From Schistosoma haematobium (taxonomy: Eukaryota > Platyhelminthes > Trematoda > Strigeidida > Schistosomatidae): a DNA stretch of 64,000 bases. The notes beneath the pieces were generated by a model, which saw nothing but the letters and a program-made list of their open reading frames with translations, searched no databases and had not been told where the DNA came from. Positions within the stretch are counted from its first letter, which is position 1. The number at the start of each line of letters is the position of its first letter. The stretch spans positions 19,005,760 through 19,069,759 of the forward strand of contig NC_067202.1 of assembly GCF_000699445.3 (NCBI RefSeq), given 5' to 3'. A program made the position numbers and the translations under genes. This document shows, in pieces, positions 32,901 through 43,914 of the stretch.

Positions 32901-35393
32901 TAATCAGCATTGAATATTTCCGCACTTGAATATATCACTTCTGTTTCATCATATTATAAATTCCAAGTGTAATTTTATTTAGCCATTTCACGATATCCAG
33001 TATTGTTTCTCTGTTGACGCTTCCCTTGCTATTAATAATTACACGTCGATTTACTGTTGGATATTCAAAATGATTAAGGACTCAACTTCAACTACTACAG
33101 AAGTCTTAACTTTCAAAAATTTACAGATGTGAGAGAACCTGAAATAACAACTACTGCAGAATTGATGATAAGTAACACGTCAGTGGAGTCTGAACCTACC
33201 GAGAGTATGTTAAACCTTATTTAATCAGCATTGAATATTTCCGCACTTGAATATATCACTTCTGTTTCATCATATTATAAATTCCAAGTGTAATTTTATT
33301 TAGCCATTTCACGATATCCAGTATTGTTTCTCTGTTGACGCTTCCCTTGCTATTAATAATTACACGTCGATTTACTGTTGGATATTCAAAATGATTAAGG
33401 ACTCAACTTCAACTACTACAGAAGTCTTAACTTTCAAAAATTTACAGATGTGAGAGAACCTGAAATAACAACTACTGCAGAATTGATGATAAGTAACACG
33501 TCAGTGGAGTCTGAACCTACCGAGAGTATGTTAAACCTTATTTAATCAGCATTGAATATTTCCGCACTTGAATATATCACTTCTGTTTCATCATATTATA
33601 AATTCCAAGTGTAATTTTATTTAGCCATTTCACGATATCCAGTATTGTTTCTCTGTTGACGCTTCCCTTGCTATTAATAATTACACGTCGATTTGCTGTT
33701 AGATATTTCAAATGATTAAGCACTCAATATGAACTACCACAGAAGTCTTTACGTTCTTCAAATTTACATAGAAATCACGCCACGAAACGATGGGTGAGAT
33801 GATTTAATGCTCGAAAACTTTAACCGTCTTTTGACAGATTGTGTATTTACGAGGAGGTGTTCGTTAGTTTTTCACTCAGTATATACGATATCCAATTTAT
33901 CTGAGTTATTGAAATCACTGAAACACTACATGTTATTGTGGTCATCTTGAAGGTATTAGTTTCATTTCTAAAATCTCTGCTTTGTCACGCTTGTTCGATA
34001 AATCCAAGGTGTAGACAAGTCACGCGTTCAAATTGCAATTTATCATAGTCGATATATATGTACAGTAACAAAATTACCGACGATTTACACAATATAAGAT
34101 TGTTTCCTTACTCATGAATGTGTAAAGTGAGTGTCTACAGACACTTTTCAGTTCACCATGTAATAGACTATTGAAATACCATTTCGACTACTAAGAGAAT
34201 CATTCGATAAATCATTGTTCGGATCGCCTTCAGTATTTGTCGAACAAAATATTATTTTCACTAATCCAATAAGTCTGATGTGCTAACTGACGTTAAACAG
34301 ACTGAACGTGGCCACATATTTTGAAACCTTCTATCACATAATGTGTTAGTGAAAAGATTTTCGTGGAAGCCAAAATGATGATTTGAAAAACCAAGTCACT
34401 CTTCCTTTGTCTTTCCATCGAATCAACAACATTGAAAATCAGTTTTCGGCCTGAGAACTGCTGACGTTCATGCACTGATTTCGAAATAGTCAGTGCCAGT
34501 GAGCTCACGAATTGATTGTGCACTTCACACATGCAGAAACGGTATACAAGATGTAGATTGATGATAACACTGATGTCAGTTACACGTTTTGTTATTCACG
34601 TATCTTTTGTTTGACAACTTGAAATGTCGTCTCGCTAATTTTTTTCACAGTAAGTTGTTCAAAACACGATTCCATTGAAAAATGCCAAAATGCGACAACA
34701 TCAAGTGTGAAATGTATCTGGTATGAAGAAGCTAATATGTGCATTAACAGCGATGATAATGATGTTGAGGTTAGTAATTGTTAAGATTCATAGATTGTTT
34801 ACAACATTGCTATATTCCACATTGTACATCCAATTACTCGGAAGAAACGTTCATTACAACGAATACGTTTTCATTTCATAGTAACAACAAACAATGTACA
34901 GAAACGTTGTTTAACACAAATTCATGTAGTCATATTAGTTTTTGAGCTCACTGAGCTTGTAGTGACTTCAGAAATTAAGTATGTAACCGTATATCCATGT
35001 GAATTGCCATGAATCATTGATGAAATCGGTTTGAGTGATGAAGCGTATTCCGTTGGAAATTGTATATTATGTTTGAATAATTATTGAAAGTTAGTAGACT
35101 CTCGTTGTTAAAGTGCAGAACAAAGGAATCACTGAAATTCACACTGAAGAAACATTTCGGAAAAATACCGCAAAAACTGAACCCTGTTTGGTGAATATTT
35201 AATATTTAGTATTAATGCTACCGTTTCGTTTCTCCTTCAGGACACCACTTCAGAAATAAATGGAGACAGTAAACATGATGACACACCTCGTTACTTGTAT
35301 ATCGTGATACCAGTAGTCGTCGTCGTCGCTTTCTGTGTCATATGCATCGGTTATGCTATCTGGATGTATAAGAGAAAGAAGAGTAATCTATGA
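26908..35393 (+). CDS. Plexin-domain-containing (TEM7/PLXDC-like) membrane protein, many small exons
   Basis: Spliced model, all GT-AG, phases consistent: 26908-26912, 27012-27282, 27340-27409, 27703-27798, 28572-28616, 29572-29636, 30072-30135, 31522-31599, six 78-nt exons from 31843, 32164, 32485, 32806, 33127 and 33448, then 34651-34769 and 35241-35393. Total 1434 nt, 477 aa. Exons 1-2 join ATGAG with ATATAC to give MRYTSLSSLLTPVYLVVIVL, a signal peptide. Residues about 93-205 (FSFKYYG, DDFIAVKWHF, HSNGKISLYYENIP) resemble the TEM7/PLXDC beta-rich domain (FPFYG, VQW, DGRIVFAYKEIP). A Thr/Glu-rich stalk follows, then a PSI-like Cys motif (SCSKHDSIEKC, KCIWYEEANMC), then helix YIVIPVVVVVAFCVICIGYAIW and tail MYKRKKSNL. 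Introns are short at the 5' end (99 and 57 bp) and longer later, as in schistosomes. The exon model is strong; the PLXDC assignment is by motif only. Function unknown; a surface or secreted-pathway role is inferred. Confidence 0.7.
31522..33525 (+). repeat. Tandem array of seven 321-bp units, each with one 78-nt exon
   Basis: Each unit has a 78-nt exon and a 243-bp intron. Exons start at 31522, 31843, 32164, 32485, 32806, 33127 and 33448, exactly 321 bp apart. All are phase 1-1, so any number can be skipped without changing the frame. The last six exons read as identical (NVREPEITTTAEL, then SNTSVESEPTE; one Asn-Thr-Ser sequon each). The first encodes a different 26-residue segment (VRKVEIEIPRRW, TLVNIEPIE) that aligns with the region just before the PSI domain in PLXDC proteins, so it is probably the ancestral exon. 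After the last exon the unit decays and its acceptor 'tttacag' has become 'tttacat' (33762-33768). Confidence 0.85.
34590..34855. repeat. Inverted duplication block C, right arm
   Basis: Spans the PSI exon (34651-34769) and flanking intron of the plexin-like gene; the reverse complement is at 21600-21870. Confidence 0.85.
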
Positions 35394-35598
35394 TTTACAG
35401 AAACGTCTTATAGTTTGTTTTTATTATTTTGATCGATATGTTTTATTCCGTATTTCATCTGGAAACGTCTTTACATTCTGTTAACCGTTTCAATTATTTG
35501 AACAAGTTTTATACAATTTTCTGTTTGTTAACTTATCGACTGAAGTAATTCGGTTGATTAAATAACTGAAATATTGACGTGAATTCTTTTTCTCAGTT

Positions 35599-35604
35599 AA
35601 TAAA
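35599..35604 (+). terminator. Polyadenylation signal
   Basis: First aataaa after the stop codon, 206 bp downstream of it; suits the 3' end of the plexin-like gene. Confidence 0.55.
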
Positions 35605-35619
35605 AGCTGAATTATATTA

Positions 35620-37270
35620 GAAGAGTTTTACAGCATTTAGTTTAGAAATTAACAGTATTCTGTATATGTGATTATGTGATCATTGCAATCAATAATGAAT
35701 CCGTTGTGAATGTTCATTATGATGTTGTCTCACCACGGGAAAATATTATTTGAAATTTACAACGATCATTGTTATAAACTGATCAGTCTAAATACCATAC
35801 TAGTTGAGCGTATACTCACGTAAGACTGAAGAACAGTGTGGATTGAATAAAGTAGTAACAGTCCGACCGTAGCATTGCTAAGATGACAGATTTGAAAAAG
35901 AAAAACACTACGGTGTTTCTACCAGTTGATGATCACTTCATTATACACTATTTATTTAATAATTATTCTCACTCACACGTAATTATGAGAAAGGATATTG
36001 CAAATATTCATTTGTCTTGTTTGGCTGAGTGTTCCCGTTGATGTTTAGAACTGCAATCACACGGTATGGCTCAACCTTGCAGAAGTGGTTATTCTGTATA
36101 AGTTGTCTTTAATCATAGTAATTATATTATTCTATATTTAGTCTAAATGTTTTCTTGACAAGCGCCAAACGTAAGATCGTGCATTGTTACCATGCGACTA
36201 GTCAGAGTAGACAATGATGTGACTCCATGTAAGATCATATAGATTAGGCAGTCAAATCATGACATATCCACAATTTTAGGATTCGGTCCATTATTGTAAT
36301 GGTACCAATAAAAAATTAGATCATAATTCCACACACTGTGTAACTTAACTGAACAAACCACATCTCACTGTCACATTACACGTTCAGCATAACCCAAATG
36401 TGACTGATAAACTAGATTGAACACAAGAAATCAATCTATTCCGCGGTTGAACATACAATTACCTAATACGTCGTATGCAAGTGGTTATGACATTTTTCTC
36501 CACCTTTTCAATCATGTACAACAACGACTATTAGGCTATACATCATTTACTGCCTAACAATATTGAGCAAATATTTAACCAACATATGAGTCTCATTGAC
36601 ATGAACATTCCAATCCCTCAACGGAAATCCATTGTTCTTCTTGCGTTGTGTGGTAGTGTTTACGAATTAAACGTAGACCTCATACACACTAAATAGGATA
36701 ATCAGTAGAATAAAAGATAAGACCGTAAGGAACATAAATACGAAAACAAAAATGAAACAACGATGAGTTTTCTGAGTGACAACTTAAGGAAGATGGGTAA
36801 ATTGTGTATTTAGTGTATTGTTTACAAATAATGAAATTAGATCGTCATCAGGCTTTCCTCGAATATACATGAATGTTTATACGAAAACGTAAACCAAGCA
36901 AGGCAATATGGGTCAATAATCACAATGAAATAGAATAAGTCTCTACACATAATAGGTAAAAGTACAAGATGATAGTAGTAGGAAGACAGGTGAACTGAGA
37001 GTAGTAAGAATAATAAACTACAATAACATAACTCTTATCAATAGTTAATTGTTGGAAATAGGTCAAATAAACATGGGTAAATAGACTAGGAATAGTCAAC
37101 ACCAAAACATTAAAATCATTACGTAATAAGATGTGTGTAACTAATTAGATAGTGAAGAATACAAAGAGGCGGATAATTACAAAACAATAATGGATGTAGA
37201 AATAAGGTTAACGATAACACAAATAGAATAAAATAAATAATGATAATAATAAAATTTAAAACAAAAAAAT
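35620..37270. other. 3' flank and probable Penelope-element 3' sequence
   Basis: No gene seen. 36840-37270 is A-rich on the plus strand and abuts the minus-strand Penelope ORF, so it is probably that element's 3' untranslated region. Confidence 0.4.
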
Positions 37271-37276
37271 TGTTTG

Positions 37277-38690
37277 TTAACTTATAACTGGCCATGGAAG
37301 GGATAGGGGGGTCACGTATTTATTCTGTACACATAAGTTGAGGTTGTATGTACGAATTCCAATGGCTTCAGCTATATATAGGAGACGGGAACAGACTCCG
37401 TCGGGAAATGATGGAGGTATACGATAGATAACTCGAAATGATTTCGACTTATCTACTGCATGACCGATATCAATAAGATGTGCCAAGATAGAACTGCTAA
37501 TAGATTTTCTCTATTTCTTCATGTACCAAGTTGGTAGATGTTTACTCATTCGTTGGTTAAGTTGCCTGGTAGTACGCCCTATATAGCTCTCTCTACAGGA
37601 GCAGTTGATTTTGTAAATGCACATGGAAGAGGCCAACTCAGGCAACTTATCTTTCGTTTGAGTAGACATCGCTGGTCGACAAGAGAAATTCAACGCAAGA
37701 TTGGCTGCGTAGAATGTCCTGGTGATTACTTTGGTTAACCTATATTTCAGAGTGTCACTAGCCACATCCCCGTTGAATTGCACTTTCATGTATAAAGGTT
37801 TCTTACGAACAGTCGAAATCTCGGACTTCTTTATTATATCATGCATGTACTTCTTAATGAACACGCTGGGGTAGGGGATCTCGGTCAGTGAGTTGTTGAT
37901 GAATTCAAGCTCCTGACGTAGAATGTCTACTGTACAGATCTTTTTTGCTCTGTTTGTGAGACAACTGACCAAATTTCTTTTGTAACGGATGGGTGTGAAA
38001 CTGCGGAAGTGAGTATATTGGCATGAAGAGGGGTTTCTTCCATACACGCTTCTACTTAGTGTGCCGTCACTTTGTCTGCTTAGTGTGACGTCAAGGAAGT
38101 CCAGCTTATTGTCATACTCGCTGTCACCAGTGAAAGTGATCGCTGGGTGAACACTGTTGAATTGGTCTAGGAGTTCCCCTTTACTAGTGTTTTGATCTAC
38201 GATGATGAAGGTGTCGTCAATGTATCGGCAATATAAATCAAGTTTCTTAATAGTCTCATTGAGAGGTCCATTTTCTAGCTTTGCTAAGAAGAGATCAGCT
38301 AAAATCGGGCCTAGAGGCGAGCCCATGGCTATCCCGTCTATTTGTCTATAGTAAGTATTGTTGAAGACAAAATATACATTCAGAGTGCATCTTAGGAGCA
38401 GTTCCCTAAGGTTATCGTTAGGCAAGCCAGTGTTGATTTTTGTTTCTGATATTTGCTTGCATATAAACTTAATAGTCTCTATAAGCGGTAAGTTGGTGAA
38501 CAAAGATCCTACATCCAATGAGATCATACTTTTCATACTAACAGTAATATTTTCTACTTCGGAGGTGAAGTTGAAGACATCCTTTACAGTATTTCCAACA
38601 ACTGATGACGATTTAATTGAAAACGATTGTTCGCTTATACGTGTTGTTCTAATTTTCACAATGGGAATCTTTAATATTCTAAAATGATGA
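37277..38690 (-). pseudogene. Penelope-like element: reverse transcriptase plus GIY-YIG-like tail, 5' truncated
   Basis: The 37511-38659 minus-strand frame (382 codons) encodes RT palm and fingers: ISLDVGSLFTNLP, GIAMGSPLGPILADLFLAKLE, catalytic YCRYIDDTFIIV and KLDFLDVTLSR. After a linker comes a GIY-YIG-like endonuclease start, YKINCSCRESYIGRTTRQL, followed by QRMSKH. After a frameshift near 37500 the C-terminal tail continues at 37277-37486 (HLIDIGHAVDKSKSFRVIYR ... LPW). RT followed by GIY-YIG is the diagnostic Penelope order. The RT N-terminus and upstream region are missing (truncated near 38690). Penelope elements are known in Schistosoma (Cercyon); identity to that family is not proven. 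Confidence 0.8.
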
Positions 38691-38735
38691 AATGTTTTGC
38701 CGTAACAAAGTCTTCATTCATGACAGATGTTATAT

Positions 38736-39100
38736 TGGTAGTTCTGATAGTAGTAGAAGTTCCAGTAGTGGTTCGATTGGTGCAAGTATTGTAATGCGTA
38801 GTAATATCATTAGTCTTGTTAGTGCTTTTAGTGATATGAGTATTAGAAGTATTAGTAATGGTAGTAATATTACTGGTAACGTCAGTAGTATTATTATTAA
38901 TAGTCGTAGTATTAGTGTGTGTTGTTGTAAGAGTATTAGCATTGTCACTTTTAATTATTGCACTTGTTTTAGTAGTATTGGTAGCACCAATTTTATTAGA
39001 TTCATTACAAGTGGTGGTTGTAGTAACAGTATACGTGGGACTATTGATTTTGGTAGTTTTACGATTGTTATAAGCAGTAGCATCGTGATGTGTGCTACTG
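38736..39100. repeat. Degenerate (AGT/ATT) trinucleotide patch, block D right arm
   Basis: A long low-complexity run of TAG, ATT, AGT and GGT triplets, open in three frames only because of its triplet nature. The reverse complement resembles 21100-21310. Not coding. Confidence 0.65.
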
Positions 39101-39264
39101 ATGTCGACAGATGTAAGTTTTATGTATCATCAATCGAAGGTGAAATGCCTGTAGTCTGAAGGTTGGAGTCATTGAATAGAAGAGAACGAGAACAGTGATT
39201 GATTATTGTGGAGATGAAAGAACTATAAATTCTGAGACAATTGATTTACATTTTGCAAATCAGT
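39100..39264 (-). repeat. Gypsy-type LTR-like repeat (family R1)
   Basis: 'tgatgtcgacagatgtaagt', 'tatcatcaatcgaaggtgaa', 'gagacaattgatttacattt' and 'tgcaaat' match R1. It directly abuts block B of the inverted duplication at 39265. Confidence 0.55.
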
Positions 39265-39410
39265 TTGTGGATAATGTAATTATTACCTACACTAAAATGT
39301 TTGCCATACAGCAATGCATACAACTACGGAAGGATTATGAGTTCCAGACAAATATACATATCACATATTGAATCGATCGGAAATTGTGGTGAATGTTTCT
39401 TCTAAGACAG
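39265..39410. repeat. Inverted duplication block B, right arm
   Basis: Reverse complement of 20690-20820. Confidence 0.75.
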
Positions 39411-40549
39411 TTATGATCTAATGAATGTCTGAGTTGACTTGATAACATTATCTGGCTACAAACATTTCAGTAAAATGTTTCAATGACATCTTCCACATCT
39501 AGATTCGGTTCAATTTGAAGTGCGTTGAAATGTTGTGATGAATATATTCAACAGTGCTGTGTCTTCATGAAAACCAACACGTAATGGAGTTCCACTGATA
39601 ATAATCTTCAGCTCTCTTTTCATGTCTGTTTTGTTAATGATCTACAGATGATGTCATAGTCGTTTGTTTTGGGTTGTTCTTTTTCATATCATGATGAACT
39701 GTCCTCCGTAACGATGATCAAGTAGTATTGTTGACTCTCGAAACGCCATTCTTCTTACGCTTTCATTGAGTTTTTCCACAATCGTTGCACCACTCGTGTC
39801 ATGAATATTTACGCTGGCTTGCTCGTTACGTCAATAAGATTTTCCAAACTAAGACTTCCATTGCACTTGCTGTTGTCTTTCATCATTCGTATTGTCATCG
39901 TTATTGGAATCCCTGTCAGTTGATCAAGTAATTTGACGAATCGATTTTTATGTGTCATCGGAACCCATTTCTGTCCTTGATTCTTTCAGGTTTGGAAACA
40001 TTGTCGTGCATTGAGTTTTAAACATACAGGAATCTAGATAAACGTGAACTCGTAAATAAATTAGAATATTTAGCATTCATTAGAATAAAACGTCATCATT
40101 GCTCTGTAATGAGTCACTCAGTGATGCCCCATATGAGGATTCGCAGTCAGCCACTCGAAATAAACATATGATTTCGAGTCGATTTCTGAGAAACAAGAGG
40201 TGGATGAAAAACTTAGCACTACACCTTCTTGTTTAACACGTTCTAGTAGACTTATAAAGAAACCTTAACGTTATGTACATTTTGTAGACTAATAAAATCA
40301 AAAACATTCAATGATACAAATTACAAGGTTAAATCAACTCAATTTTCAAATAAAAACTATTTCTTTTGTTCACATGTAATGCTTGGATCTACACTTGCGT
40401 CTAATAATCACTCTCATTCATCAGCATTACTTTTTGAACAGAATAGAACAAAGAGACATTTGCCGAAACAACTGTTTCAAATCGACTGATGCTGAACGTA
40501 ATTCGTGTTAGTCTACACTAATGAACAAAGTGTATCTACATGTTATAGA
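39411..40549. other. Right-arm-specific sequence, nothing recognised
   Basis: No coding signal and no counterpart in the left arm. Confidence 0.4.
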
Positions 40550-42395
40550 GGTCCAACTCTGCCAAATAGATTCAAACTCGTGCTATCCAAATAAACAGTC
40601 ATCGAGCTATAATGATGATAATAGTAATATATGTTTCTGCTATGGCAGATACACGCCATTTCTACAGGCATGATATACAACTTACGACATTCATTGTTTC
40701 ACAGTACGCATCTCAAGCAGGGATGTTCAATAAATATAATCTATAAAAGTGAAGATCAGTTCATTCGTTTAGATATACGGAGTAGTCTTAAAATTATTTT
40801 CCGAAGTGGCATGGCGTCCACGTTATACACCAGATCGAATCACGGCATAATTGTGTTAGGATGCTGGTCGTGCTAATCATTTATGCAACGCAACTTCTTA
40901 AGTTTGTAGTCGTTATAAATTAGACTTGCAGAGCGCTTGGAGTGAACTATGACGTTGGATCGCGTACATCGAGTTTGTTGCAAATGTCATTAGTTCCATA
41001 GTCGGTGCTCTCAGAGCAAGATTCTGAAAATAAGAAACCGAGGAGCAGCAAAGCACTTGGATATAAACGATAAACAATGCTTAACCTTTTATATTGGAAC
41101 AGATATAGGAATGATAAATTATTGGATCAAATTCATACTAGCTCTTGTTGTCACAGTGAAATGTGATCAGTGGCTCCAGATGAGAGAATGCAGTAATAAA
41201 GAACAATGAGTTGTGATACTGATCAAGGTGGAGTAAGTTCAAATGAAGGAGTGGAAGTCACGTTTGGAATGAGGAAGGCTGTTTTATCAGAACAGATAGT
41301 GCATAAAGATAGTAAAGTGTTAATAAAACTAATAACTATATCCTTTATTGTATGATTTTTTCCTTTCTATTTTCCACCCAATGCCTGCCATACAGTCCTA
41401 ATTGAAAGTGCGAGTTAGCATGTTATAGACTGTCTTAATAGAATAGAATTGTGGTTACTAATGGGCGTTCCATCGGTTCAGAAAGTGAGGACGTGAAAAC
41501 AAACTGATGCTAGAAGAAAACGACCATAAAACTTACTTCAATTTAGATATCAAATGGTTACAGTGTTTATTCATAGCTGAAGCGAGACTAACTATGAATT
41601 GACTGACAAAATATTTGCTTTCAATTTACTTGCTTTTCACAAAAGCACGAATGTTTTGTAAAATGAGACTTCCGTTCATCTCTGTTCAGTGTGAGTAGAT
41701 GACTGTCAGACACATAAACACATAATTAGAAAGCGGTATTCATTATTCTAACAAAGTTTCATATCACGCCCACTACAAAATAGACAATACCATATTATTT
41801 GAATAATTAAATATAATGAAGTGATAGATGAAAAGAAAGTTTAATCATTGAAATTTCTACAAACAACTGAGGTTAACAGACAGATATTTGCAAAACCACT
41901 CTCAGATAATCTACACTATTGTTACTATCTTTCAAAAAATACTTCTTATGCGAAATCGTATATTAAACTAGTAGAACTCAGGTAGACATGATGATTATAT
42001 GTAATATTCAACCACATCATCCTGACTGAATCGTCAACTTACAGTCCCTAACCCCAATAGATTTAGGAGGACGTTAGAAGTACATGATGTGTTCAAGCAA
42101 ATTAAAGACTGTTCATCGAGAATAATGTGTTCTTGTCGACCGATGTTATCTTCCAATTCCGTCTAACTATATCTTTTAGTTACCAAACACATTGTGGTCT
42201 CAAATGAAGTAGAGAAGTGAAACATGAATGCCCGCTTGATCGAAGTAGAGAAGGCGAAATCAAATAGATAAACCAACAAGCAATCAATGATAATCATTGT
42301 GGAACTGAAATCATGCTTCGCTGTATCTTTGAATATCACTAATTGTCAATAAAGCTAATGAAGATGTTTCATGAAGAAACTTATCTTCTTGACAA
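40550..42395. repeat. Inverted duplication blocks A and B, right arm
   Basis: 40624-42395 is the reverse complement of 18104-19872 with few differences. 40550-40610 matches 20617-20690 reversed. The plus-strand 81-codon frame at 40631-40876 matches the left-arm minus-strand frame except for one residue (I for V). Similarity ends at 'attgtcaagaagataagttt' (reverse complement, near 42395). Confidence 0.85.
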
Positions 42396-42845
42396 TATCG
42401 ACTCCTGAATTTGCACGATTGTATTTCCAGATTATGTTTTCGCATGTATTAGTGTGTGATATAAGAGATGAATGTTGCAGAATTGTCGCAGATGACCAGA
42501 CTTATTTATCTGGGGTTCAATGGAGAGGAAATTGTGTTGCGCATATAAATAGTCGAGATAATCAGGAACCTTCAAGTATTTGAAGAAATAATTTATAAAT
42601 AGAGGGGTGTTATTTAATGGTAATCTAAGTCTTTGAAAGCTGAATAAAATAGGTTTCGTCATTTGTCGACGTAGCAAACAGTCAAAAAGAGTCCACGTTG
42701 TGTAGTAATATTGGCAGAGCTCAAAACAACAATCTATGGAACAGAAGATGGAGATAACTGTCTACTCAGTAGATGATGATGAATTGTAGGAGATGAATAG
42801 GAAGACGAAGGTAATAATCAGCAATTCTGATTTGTAACATTCTAT
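42396..42845. other. Spacer outside the right arm
   Basis: Short open frames on both strands (for example 42371-42583 plus) have no recognisable motif. Confidence 0.35.
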
Positions 42846-42849
42846 GTGG

Positions 42850-43640
42850 TGCTAAGGCCGTTGACGAATAATAGATTAAACGTGAGTCCTCTCCTCCTGC
42901 TATAGCTTCGGCTTCATCCAGAGCTTTTTGAGCCTGTTCTATTTATTGTGTAAGGGAATTTGAACGGAGATTCGCGTGATGGATGTGAACTGAATCGACT
43001 GTGTTTGACAACTGAGTTGTTGATTGATTTGTTCATCCCTTTAGATAATCATACAGAGTGGTGCTTGGATATTCGTTCATCAGGTACAGCCACAAACTGC
43101 TTCACGAGAGTAAGCAAACTTGTTGATCAATATTGAGATGGCCAGAGGTAGCAAATGAATCTTAAGACTTCCCTGAATGACTTTCATGGTAGATAAACAG
43201 TTTGAAGCTGTGTATTAGAAAAGACTTATTTCAAGGTTTTGTACGTTTGTTCGTTGGTGTCTTAGATGCCCTGTCACCCCTGAATTCAATATTCAAGAAC
43301 AGAACTTTCTTTGGATCAGTGGGGGATATTCTGACTTAACATCCCGGTTTGAGATTGCTTTCAATGCACATGGGTTGGAGAAAATATTTCAGAAGCGTTT
43401 GTCGGATTATATTCAGTTCATCATCAATTTCGTCTTCATTGCATATTCTGCGTCTCACGAAGATAGAGAATGGATTGAATTCCTCCTCCAACTCACAGCG
43501 CCTTTCTCATGAAAGTTTGTATATAGCTCGTTCGGCTTCATTTCGATTGACTTCCACTCAAGCAAGTTTGACTATCTTCGATAACTTAATCAACGCACTA
43601 TACTTTACCACAGAATACTACATACAAAATAGTTACCTAT
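42850..43640 (-). pseudogene. Decayed protein-coding relic, unidentified
   Basis: The minus strand reads from about 43620: KYSALIKLSKIV, then (after an in-frame TGA) VEVNRNEAERAIYKLS, TGA, ERRCELEEEFNPFSIFVRRR, ICNEDEIDDELNIIRQ and TLLKYFLQPMCIES, then a stop near 43345. Another coding-like block further along reads IEQAQKALDEAEAIAGGEDS (about 42940-42880). The charged, helical text and the two in-frame TGAs suggest a processed or degraded gene copy. I do not recognise the parent. Confidence 0.4.
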
Positions 43641-43644
43641 AAAT

Positions 43645-43910
43645 GGGTTTGTACAACTTCAAAAATTGATATTGTTGAAAAGAAAAATTTCTTCACCTAA
43701 ACGTCTTCATTCTATTTGTTTCAGCGAATCACCATTAGTTCTAACATTTTTTGTTTGGTGTCTTCTCTTAATTGATACTGAAGTAGCTCTTATTCTATCG
43801 TTACAAGAGTGACATTCCTGATCAGTTAATCATTCAATTTCACTACTTTTCATACTAGTCTTCCATCTCTACTTCATCACTGATCTCAATGAGAATGTTG
43901 GTTCAGTCAA
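43645..43910. other. Short spacer
   Basis: Nothing recognised. Confidence 0.4.
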
Positions 43911-43914
43911 TCGA

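Noticed and set aside
31522..33768. Array considered as CRISPR or plain satellite
   Set aside because: Units have consistent splice acceptors, donors and an open phase-1 exon that joins the surrounding gene; spacers are not unique and the genome is eukaryotic.
33770..33793. Possible extra exon after the last repeat (acceptor tacatag, donor gggtgag)
   Set aside because: It would leave phase 2, which does not join in frame to the PSI exon or to the final exon; direct joining from 33525 to 34651 keeps the frame.
38692..39159. 155-codon Ser/Ile-rich plus-strand frame, with two further open frames over the same bases
   Set aside because: It lies in a degenerate AGT/ATT triplet patch; triplet repeats stay open in several frames at once.
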